Source: UBA9676 sp036522155
GTDB taxonomy: Bacteria > Actinomycetota > Actinomycetes > Streptosporangiales > Streptosporangiaceae
DNA: 36,695 bases
NCBI GenBank assembly: GCA_036522155.1
Contig: DATDGI010000265.1
Span: forward strand, 1-36,695
Direction: 5' to 3'
Positions 30,527-36,695 of the stretch are shown piece by piece. The position numbers and the translations under genes were made by a program. The notes under the pieces were generated by a model, which was not told the DNA's origin, ran no database searches, and saw nothing but the letters and a program-made list of their open reading frames with translations. Position 1 is the first letter of the stretch, and every line of letters begins with the position of its first letter.

Positions 30527-32215
30527 TCAATCCTGGCGGCGGCAGCTGGTGTTGCCGCCGGCTGGGCTGGTGGTGGCCACGTCGTGCTCAGGCCGCCCGA
30601 CCGGCTTGACGGGGATCAGCCCGGTGAAGAACATGGCGGCGGCGGCGATGAGGGCGACGACCCACAGCGAGGTGCGCAACGCTGACAGGCGGGCGTCGCT
30701 GTTGGCTTTCAGCACCGCGTCGGCTTGCGCGGGCGGCACGTTTGCTTTCTGGAGCTGGGCCTTCAGGTCGGTGTCTGAGATGAACGGGACGCCCGCGGTG
30801 AAATGCGTGGTGGCCTGAGTCTTCACGCCCGCGGGGATGGCCGAGCTGGCTTGCACGCCGTGGATCAGGCCGGTGGTCAAGTTGGCGATGAGCACGGCAC
30901 CGACCAGGGCGGTGCCGAGCGAGGCACCCAGGTTGGTGACGGTGTTCTGGAGGCCGCCCACCTCGGCGCTGTCCCGGTCCGGGACCGCGGACACGGTGAC
31001 CGCCCCTAGCTGGGAGGCCAGCGCGCCGATGCCCAGGCCCATCAGCAACATGGGGATGGCGACGATTTCGGCGCCCGCGGCCGGACTGATCCCGCCGATG
31101 AGCACCAGGGTCCCGGCGGTCATGGACGACAGGCCAAGGCGCACGATCAACCGGGGCCGGGCTGCGGGCGCGAGTTTGGGGATGCCCACCGCGGCGACCA
31201 GCAGGGCGAATGAAAGCGGGAGCAGGCGGACGCCGGTCTGCAGCGCAGACAGTTCGAGCACCACCGACAAGAACAGCGGGATGGTGAAGAACACCCCGGC
31301 CTGGATGAAGAACTGGAAAAAGAACATGGACAGGCCACCGGCCAGCTGGGAGTTGCGCAGCATAGGCGGCCGGATGAGCGGTTCGCTTCCCCGGCGCGCG
31401 ACGTGCGCTTCCCACAGGAAGAAGCCATAGATGACCAGCAGCCCGCCGATGACCAGCCAGACGACCGGCGAGGTGCCGAGGAACTCCGGCCCTGAGGGCT
31501 TGGCTTTCACAAAGCCCCAGGTACCGGATTGCAGGACGCCGAACACCAGCAGGGACAGCCCGGCAACCGACAACAGCGCACCGATCACGTCGAAATGAAC
31601 ACGGCCGGCGGGCGGCGCATCGCTGACCTTGCGCAGCGCCGCGAAGATGCCGAGCACGATCACGGCTTCACCCACGAAGACCCACCGCCACGACGCGAAC
31701 GTGGTCACGGCCCCGCCGATCAGCGGCCCGACCGCCACCGCGATCGCACCCGCCGCGGCGATCATCCCGTAGGCCGCCGAGCGGCGCCCCGGTGGGAAGT
31801 TGCCCGCGACGAGGGCCACGATGGCGGGCATGATCAGCGCGGCGCCGATGCCCTCCAGTACCGACCAGCCCGCCAGCAGCACACCCAGGTTCGGGGCCAG
31901 CGCCGTGGTCAGCGAACCGGCACCATAAATAGCAAGCCCGATGGACATGGCCCGCCGCCGCCCGACGATGGCGCCGATCTTGCCTCCGGTGATCATCAGC
32001 GAGGCCATCACCAGCGTGTAGAGAGTGATCGCGGTCTGGATACCGGTCACCGTCGTGCCGACATCGGCGGCCACCTGCCGGATCGAGACATTCATGACCG
32101 AGCTGTCCAGGGTCATCAAGAACTGACCGGCGGCCAGTACCCCTAGGACGAAACCGCTGCCAGCAACCCTCCCAGACGCACCGGTTCCGCTCGTCATCGG
32201 CGTCGCGCTGGTCAC
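30527..32215 (-). CDS. DHA2-family MFS multidrug exporter (14 TM)
   Basis: This 562-residue proton antiporter has about 14 membrane helices. Motif D1/A region: FLMTLDSSVMNVSIRQVAADVG, then KIGAIVGRRRAMSIGLAIYGAGS; motif C: YGMIAAAGAIAVAVGPLIGGAVTTFASWRWVFVGEA. These are diagnostic of the DHA2 (EmrB/QacA) drug exporters. The large extracytoplasmic loop between helices 13 and 14 (ASSAIPAGVKT... to ...LKANSDARL) is present. GTG 32215 is used; ATG 32197 is possible. No TetR or MarR regulator gene is adjacent. Confidence 0.9.
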   Translation of the reverse strand: MTSATPMTSGTGASGRVAGSGFVLGVLAAGQFLMTLDSSVMNVSIRQVAADVGTTVTGIQTAITLYTLVMASLMITGGKIGAIVGRRRAMSIGLAIYGAGSLTTALAPNLGVLLAGWSVLEGIGAALIMPAIVALVAGNFPPGRRSAAYGMIAAAGAIAVAVGPLIGGAVTTFASWRWVFVGEAVIVLGIFAALRKVSDAPPAGRVHFDVIGALLSVAGLSLLVFGVLQSGTWGFVKAKPSGPEFLGTSPVVWLVIGGLLVIYGFFLWEAHVARRGSEPLIRPPMLRNSQLAGGLSMFFFQFFIQAGVFFTIPLFLSVVLELSALQTGVRLLPLSFALLVAAVGIPKLAPAARPRLIVRLGLSSMTAGTLVLIGGISPAAGAEIVAIPMLLMGLGIGALASQLGAVTVSAVPDRDSAEVGGLQNTVTNLGASLGTALVGAVLIANLTTGLIHGVQASSAIPAGVKTQATTHFTAGVPFISDTDLKAQLQKANVPPAQADAVLKANSDARLSALRTSLWVVALIAAAAMFFTGLIPVKPVGRPEHDVATTSPAGGNTSCRRQD

Positions 32216-32853
32216 CAGTAGAGACTACGGTTCGTGGCACCCTTCGGGGAGGCGTCTCTTGTGCCCGGCTGGCCGTCTCGGCCCAGCCTCAATGCAAGTG
32301 AACCAGAACCAAGTCCTTGAAGATGATCATCAGCAGCCCCAGCATGGCCGCGACCGACGTGATGACAAGCAGTTGCCTGCCGTGCAGATCAGCGGCACGG
32401 CCAGCCCACCACGCGTAGATCGCCAGCCCAGCCCGCGCCCGCAGCTGGTCCCCGGCACAAGACCGCTGAGAACCTTACGTCCGGGCTCACCCTCCCTCTC
32501 CCCAAACCGATGCCCTGCCAGTCGATCCGCCAGGCGGCCACCACGTCCCATAACCGGCTGATCTGCGTGCGCCCACCCGCGCCACCGACTCCGCACCCAG
32601 CCGCCCGTACTCGGCGATCTATCGCCCCGCGAGCGCTCAGCACGCTACCGCTAGGCTGACGCTGTGTAGCGGGCGCCGTGGGGGCTGGCGGCCGCTGGGT
32701 AGATCGCGGAGTCGCCGGCGCCATGGCATCCGGTAGACGATCTCTGGGTCCAGTGCCGGTTCGGGCCATGCCACACCATGGGGATTTTGATGCCGCAGCC
32801 GGGTCGCGGCTGGGGCGGTGCCTGCGTGCCGGGGCCGTATACGCTGTCTGGGC
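32216..32853. other. 638-bp gene-poor stretch with gene debris
   Basis: No intact gene can be supported here. The stretch holds the membrane-protein fragment at 32289-32474 (minus). Further minus-strand open frames between 32637 and 32900 contain short protein-like blocks (around EPALDPEIVYRMPWRRRLRDL) but overlap the topoisomerase start and lack a convincing beginning. The likely promoters of the MFS exporter and of topoisomerase IB must lie at the two ends; I see no clear -35/-10 pair. Confidence 0.5.
32289..32474 (-). pseudogene. C-terminal remnant of a small membrane protein gene
   Basis: This minus-strand frame reads, after an in-frame TAA at 32475-32477, through about 61 codons to TGA at 32289. 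It includes AGLAIYAWWAGRAADLHGRQ, a hydrophobic helix LLVITSVAAMLGLLMIIF and the tail KDLVLVHLH. Codon use is GC3-rich and the sequence is protein-like, but there is no start codon before the helix, so it seems to be the 3' end of a decayed gene. The family is not recognised. Confidence 0.4.
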
Positions 32854-33888
32854 ATGAGCCCCGGTGCGTCGTCGCTGGCGGCCGCGGTTCCAGGATTGAC
32901 ACGCAGCGATCCTGCTAGCCCGGGAATCACCCGCGAGCGGAGCCGGGAAGGTTTCCGGTACCGCGACCTGTCAGGCGCAGAGGTCACGCAGCGGGAGGCA
33001 CTGCAGCGCATCGGCGCGCTGGCGATCCCACCGGCCTGGACGAACGTGTGGATCTCGCCGGACCCGTTGGGGCACATCCAGGCCACCGGCGTGGACAGCC
33101 GGGGCCGGACCCAGTACCGCTACCACCAGCAGTGGCGCGAACAACGCGACGCCCAGAAGTTCCTGCACATGCTGCGGTTCGCCAGCGTTCTGCCTGCGTT
33201 GCGGGCGGCCACCGTGGCGGACCTGGCGCGAGGTGGTCTGGATCGTGACCGCGTCGCGGCCAGCGCGGTCCGGCTGATTGACCTCGGCCTGTTCCGGATC
33301 GGCGGCGAAGAGTATGCCGAGCTGGACCATCACTACGGCGCCACCACGCTTGAGAAGCGGCACGTGAGGGTGATGCGTGATGGCATGATGTTCGACTACA
33401 TCGCCAAGGAGGGCAAGCGCCGGGCGATCACCGTCACCGACGAAGCAGTCCTGCCCACCGTGCGAGCACTGGCCCACAGCGACAATGGTCTCGACACGCT
33501 GTTCAGCTACCAGCGCGGCGGCAGCTGGCGCATCCTCCATTCGCACGACGTGAGCAACTACATCGCCGCCCGGGCCGGCGGCCACTTCATGGCCAAGGAA
33601 TTCCGCACCTGGAATGCGACCGTGCTGATGGCGCTGGCGCTGGCGAACGCGGCGCCAGCGCGCGCAGCGCGGAGCCGTGAGAGGGTCATCGCTGCCAGCA
33701 TTCGCGAGGTGGCGGGCTGGCTTGGCGACACCCCGGCAGTGGCCCGCAAGTCCTACATCGATCCGGAGCTGATAAGCCGCTATGAGTCGGCGGGCGAGCT
33801 ACCCGCAATCCCCGCCGTGCCGGTCGCACTTCCGGCCCCTGCGGAAGCAGAGATCGCCGTCGCCGCGCTGCTAGCCACCCCTAGCTGA
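32854..33888 (+). CDS. type IB DNA topoisomerase (poxvirus-like)
   Basis: This 344-residue enzyme relaxes supercoils through a 3'-phosphotyrosyl intermediate. Visible features are YHQQWREQRDAQKFLHMLRF of the N-terminal clamp, LFRIGGEEYAELDHHYGATTLEKRHV with the first catalytic Arg region, FSYQRGG and HFMAKEFRTWNATV with the His/Arg catalytic pair, and nucleophile Tyr301 in ARKSYIDPEL. Length matches the small viral/bacterial topoisomerase IB family. ATG at 32854 is chosen as the last Met before the conserved region; an upstream in-frame start at 32818 is possible. It has no obvious operon partner. Confidence 0.92.
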   Translation: MSPGASSLAAAVPGLTRSDPASPGITRERSREGFRYRDLSGAEVTQREALQRIGALAIPPAWTNVWISPDPLGHIQATGVDSRGRTQYRYHQQWREQRDAQKFLHMLRFASVLPALRAATVADLARGGLDRDRVAASAVRLIDLGLFRIGGEEYAELDHHYGATTLEKRHVRVMRDGMMFDYIAKEGKRRAITVTDEAVLPTVRALAHSDNGLDTLFSYQRGGSWRILHSHDVSNYIAARAGGHFMAKEFRTWNATVLMALALANAAPARAARSRERVIAASIREVAGWLGDTPAVARKSYIDPELISRYESAGELPAIPAVPVALPAPAEAEIAVAALLATPS

Positions 33889-34246
33889 CAGAACCTCCAA
33901 GCAGGTCGCGGCGAGACGGCCGAACAGGCACCGACCGACGGCGGACAACAATAGGTTTTCCCTGCCAGTGCCTCGCACGCTCCTTGACGGACGTATGACT
34001 AACCGTGACCGAGCCCAGTACCGACAGGTGCGCCGAGCCGCCGTTCGGCGCGGCCACGGACGGGAGCACGGAGGGCCCGGCGACCATACAGATCAGGGTG
34101 ATCTGCAGGCCGCCGTCTTTGCCGCACGCGGTGACAACCCGGCTCCTGATCAGTAGATCAATGCGCGTCGTCCGGTCAGTACGCCAGAATCCGTAGCCGC
34201 AATTCAGGCCGTTGACGAGGCATCGCACCGGTGCCAGCCTGGGGGA
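33889..34246. other. 358-bp intergenic region with two GATC-centred dyads
   Basis: Small open frames exist on both strands (33968-34156 plus; the end of 33881-34492 minus), but none has both a credible start and recognisable protein character. The notable content is two inverted repeats: CAGATCA-GGG-TGATCTG at 34089-34105 (perfect) and TGATC-AGTA-GATCA at 34147-34160. The first lies about 140 bp and the second about 90 bp upstream of the hypothetical gene at 34247. Confidence 0.45.
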
Positions 34247-34783
34247 ATGGGGTTCTTCGACGACGCGCCCCGCGGTTCCTCGTCGTTGCCGCAGGGCGGC
34301 CCGTGGGACTTTCCCAGGCATGAGTTCCCGCGCGCGGCCGCCTCGGCGCTGCTGCTGGCCCGGACCGATGCGGTGGCGGTCATCGTCGCCGCGGTCTGGG
34401 CTTTCAGTGAGGGATTCACCTTCTGGGTCAAGGCTCCGTTCAGGCAGGCTGGGGCTGGGCTTGAACGGTGGCCAGATGAACAAGCGCTGCACATAGGCGT
34501 GCAGTTCGCCGATGGCAGGAAGGCCGCGACCGCAGGCAGGCTGCCCAGCTCAGCCGGATCGGTGCCAGCCGGACTGATCTTGAAACCGCACAGCTTCGGC
34601 GGCGGGCCGCAGGACTGGAATCTGAGCTACTGGGTGTGGCCGCTGCCGCCGGCCGGGCCGGTGACTTTCGTGTGCGAGTGGGCCGCCTACGACATCCCCG
34701 AGACGCGCGCCGGCATCGACGGCCAGCTGATCTTGGACGCCGCCAGGCACAGCATCCAGCTATGGCCAGACGGCCGCGGCTGA
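34247..34783 (+). CDS. conserved-looking hypothetical protein, beta-rich
   Basis: This 178-residue protein begins MGFFDDAPRGSSSLPQGG. It has a hydrophobic strand TDAVAVIVAAVWAFSEGFTFWVKA, HIGVQFADGRKAAT, and a Trp-rich end (GGGPQDWNLSYWVWPLPPAGPVTFVCEWAAYDIPET as separate strands) finishing DAARHSIQLWPDGR. No signal peptide or catalytic motif is seen. It resembles a soluble beta-sandwich protein of the type annotated as hypothetical in actinomycetes. Family not identified. GGGGG stands next to the ATG. Confidence 0.7.
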   Translation: MGFFDDAPRGSSSLPQGGPWDFPRHEFPRAAASALLLARTDAVAVIVAAVWAFSEGFTFWVKAPFRQAGAGLERWPDEQALHIGVQFADGRKAATAGRLPSSAGSVPAGLILKPHSFGGGPQDWNLSYWVWPLPPAGPVTFVCEWAAYDIPETRAGIDGQLILDAARHSIQLWPDGRG

Positions 34784-34985
34784 TGCCGCACAAACGGCAC
34801 GGCCCGGTCGGGCGAGATAGCGGATCTCATGCCCCCGCAGAGAAATTCGCCGTTGCGCACGGTGCTGACCTCGGGCTATCCCGCAGAACGATAGGTGGGG
34901 CGGAGCCCACTGCCCTGCTTTCGGTGGGCGGTGCGGGAACCATCATTGGTGCAGAGCAGGTGCTGGCGTGATTTGGGGTGGGGAT

Positions 34986-36695
34986 ATGCCCGGGGGCAGG
35001 CTGTCGGCGCTGGCGAGGGCCATGCGTGAGGACGCCAAGCGTGATACCGGCACCCGGCCTGCGGGGGCCCGGCGCGACGGGGCCGGGCCCGATGGCGCCG
35101 GGTACGCAGGCGCTACTCCCTCGCCCGGCGAACCGGGCCTGGGCGGGCGCGGGACGGTTTCGCGGCGTGGGCTGTTGCGCATCGGCGGGGCCGCGGGCGT
35201 CTCGGCGGCGCTTGCCGCGTGCACGGCGCGCAGCTCCCCGGCGGCGGGCAGGGCCGGGTCGGCGGCGGCCGTGGCCGGGGGTGTGCGCGTTGCCGTGGTT
35301 GGTGCCGGGCTGGCCGGAACGACCGCGGCGTACCGGCTGGCACACAGCGGGGTCCAGGTGCGGCTGTTCGAGGCGCGTGACCGGATCGGCGGCCGGTGCT
35401 GGACGGCCCGCGGGTTCGCCGACGGCCAGACCGCCGAGCATGGAGGCGAGTTCATCGACACCCGGCACGTCCACCTGCGCGGCTTGGCCGCCGAACTGGG
35501 CCTGCAGCTCGATGACCTGTGGAAGGGGGACGTGGCCGGCGCGGTCTCGCCGAGCTGGATCGACGGCGGCTACTTCCACTACTCCAAGGTCAATGCCCAG
35601 CTGGACCGGATCACCACCGCGGTCAAGGCGGCGGCCCAGCGGATAGGGGTCACGAACGCGCATGGCCGGTCGTCCGACGTGGCCTACTCCTACGGCACGG
35701 TGACCGCCGGGGCGAGGCAGATGGACGAGCTGAACATGCGGGAGTGGCTCGACCAGCACGTCCCCGGGGTTTCCGGGGACGTGAAGACCTTCCTCGACCA
35801 GGCCATGAGCGGCTGGTACGGCCTGGACATGGCCGGGCTGTCCGCCCTCAACTGGATCGACTACCTCATCATCCCCTACCCGGGCGGCGACGAACGGTGG
35901 CACGTGCGGCACGGCAACGACCAGGTGCCGATCCTGGCCGCCAAGGCGCTCCCCGCCGGGGCCACCCAGCTCGAATCCCCCCTCCAGGCCCTGATCAAGC
36001 GGGCCGACGGCAGCTACGAGCTCCGATTCGGCGGCAGCGCCCCCTCCAGGCCGGTGATCGCCGATCACGTCATCCTGACGATCCCCTGGACCACCTTGCG
36101 GGAGGTCGATCTGGAGGGCGCCGGCTTCAGCAGCTACCGGATGACGGCCATCAGGGAACTGGGCATGGGAACGGATGTGAAACTGATCGTCCAGTACGAC
36201 CGGCGGCCCGCCACCTTCAAGGTGCATGGCGGGCCGTGGAGCGGCACGGTCAACTACGCGAACCCGAACTACACGACCTGGGACAGCGCGCCGACCGAAC
36301 CGGGTACCGCGGGCCTGATCACGGTCTATGCGGGCGGCTCCGGCAGCAAGCCGTTCGCGAGCCCCGGCTATCACGCGCCGGCGCCGGCCGATCTCACCGC
36401 GATGATCCTGGGCCAGATCAACCAGGTAGTTCCCGGGACCAGGGCCCGGTTCAACGGGAAGGCGTGGCTGGACTACTGGACCGGCGACCCCTGGACCCGC
36501 GGCTCCTACGCCGCCTACACCCCCGGCCAGGTGACGAAGTACTGGGGATACGCCGGGATACCCGAAGGCCGGGTTCATTTCGCCGGGGAGCACACCTCGA
36601 CGTACTCGCAGGGGTTCCTGAACGGGGGAGTGGAATCGGGCCAGCGCGCCGCGATCGAGGTACTGCTCGCGCTTGGCCTCCCGGTCCCGCCCGCG
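34986..36695 (+). CDS. Tat-exported flavin monoamine oxidase family protein (3' end outside window)
   Basis: The frame is open for 570 codons to the window edge, so the C-terminus is incomplete, though the family's closing motif is reached. After a long Ala/Gly/Pro-rich N-terminus there is a twin-arginine signal (SRRGLLRIGGAAGVSAALAAC) whose last Cys could be a lipobox. The FAD-binding domain follows: VAVVGAGLAGTTAAYRLA, FEARDRIGGRCWT and GGEFIDTRH. The C-terminal FAD motif is VHFAGEHTSTYSQGFLNGGVESGQRAA. It likely oxidises an amine or amino acid outside the membrane, giving peroxide. ATG 34986 is used; GTG 34968 is in frame. Confidence 0.85.
   Translation, partial: MPGGRLSALARAMREDAKRDTGTRPAGARRDGAGPDGAGYAGATPSPGEPGLGGRGTVSRRGLLRIGGAAGVSAALAACTARSSPAAGRAGSAAAVAGGVRVAVVGAGLAGTTAAYRLAHSGVQVRLFEARDRIGGRCWTARGFADGQTAEHGGEFIDTRHVHLRGLAAELGLQLDDLWKGDVAGAVSPSWIDGGYFHYSKVNAQLDRITTAVKAAAQRIGVTNAHGRSSDVAYSYGTVTAGARQMDELNMREWLDQHVPGVSGDVKTFLDQAMSGWYGLDMAGLSALNWIDYLIIPYPGGDERWHVRHGNDQVPILAAKALPAGATQLESPLQALIKRADGSYELRFGGSAPSRPVIADHVILTIPWTTLREVDLEGAGFSSYRMTAIRELGMGTDVKLIVQYDRRPATFKVHGGPWSGTVNYANPNYTTWDSAPTEPGTAGLITVYAGGSGSKPFASPGYHAPAPADLTAMILGQINQVVPGTRARFNGKAWLDYWTGDPWTRGSYAAYTPGQVTKYWGYAGIPEGRVHFAGEHTSTYSQGFLNGGVESGQRAAIEVLLALGLPVPPA

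Noticed and set aside
33881..34492. 203-residue minus-strand open frame over the intergenic region
   Set aside because: It overlaps the better-supported plus-strand gene at 34247 for about 245 bases and has no recognisable domain or plausible start; only its last ~70 codons look mildly protein-like.
34827..36593. 588-residue minus-strand open frame
   Set aside because: It is antisense to the flavin amine oxidase, whose FAD motifs and signal peptide are unmistakable.

Overview
The window is GC-rich with strongly GC-biased third codon positions, many GTG and some TTG starts, 4-bp start/stop overlaps, and actinobacterial families: an ECF sigma factor with a BlaI/M56 pair, a GT87 mannosyltransferase, SRPBCC-ArsR-DUF2182-DUF899 genes and a Tat-exported amine oxidase. 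I read it as chromosome of a soil-type actinomycete (Actinomycetota) and cannot place it more finely. No tRNA, rRNA or CRISPR array was seen.

Layout. (1) 1-1284: an IS630-type transposase remnant lies against two broken genes, an unidentified minus-strand fragment and a UbiB/ABC1 kinase-like gene that has lost its C-terminal half. (2) 1323-4510: a BlaI/M56-peptidase signalling pair diverges from an ECF sigma factor plus a small membrane protein. Copies of one dyad (CTACTA-N7-TAGTAG type) precede blaI, the sigma gene and the broken UbiB gene, which suggests a small local BlaI regulon. (3) 4576-10088: a CDF-like membrane protein, a TauE/SafE permease, a GntR/periplasmic-binding-like fusion regulator and a divergent tungstate/molybdate ABC transporter (WtpABC-like). 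(4) 10149-22709: the main catabolic locus. On the minus strand are M24-like, U32-like, IlvD/Edd dehydratase, sugar-binding lipoprotein, two CUT1 permeases, SMP-30 lactonase and UgpC/MsmK-type ATPase genes. On the plus strand are an IclR regulator, a Zn-dependent dehydrogenase and an aldehyde dehydrogenase. (5) 22800-26920: a dihydroxy-acid dehydratase, a Phd/VapC-type toxin-antitoxin pair and a GT87 glycosyltransferase. (6) 26951-32215: an SRPBCC/ArsR operon behind a 41-bp operator-promoter, DUF2182, DUF899, an aldo/keto reductase and a 14-TM DHA2 MFS exporter. (7) 32216-36695: gene debris, topoisomerase IB, a conserved hypothetical protein and a flavin amine oxidase running off the end.

How the genes work together. 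The central locus looks like uptake of a sugar or sugar acid followed by an oxidative, non-phosphorylated route: dehydrogenase, lactonase, dehydratase and a semialdehyde dehydrogenase, as in Weimberg-type pathways. The step between the 2-keto-3-deoxy acid and the semialdehyde has no recognisable enzyme. Two unexplained proteins sit in the same overlapping operon: a U32-like protein, and an M24-fold protein in which nearly every metal ligand is replaced. This is the best candidate for undescribed biochemistry here. The second strongest signal is the BlaI-type operator set, including a 28-bp perfect palindrome centred on the start codon of the sigma factor.
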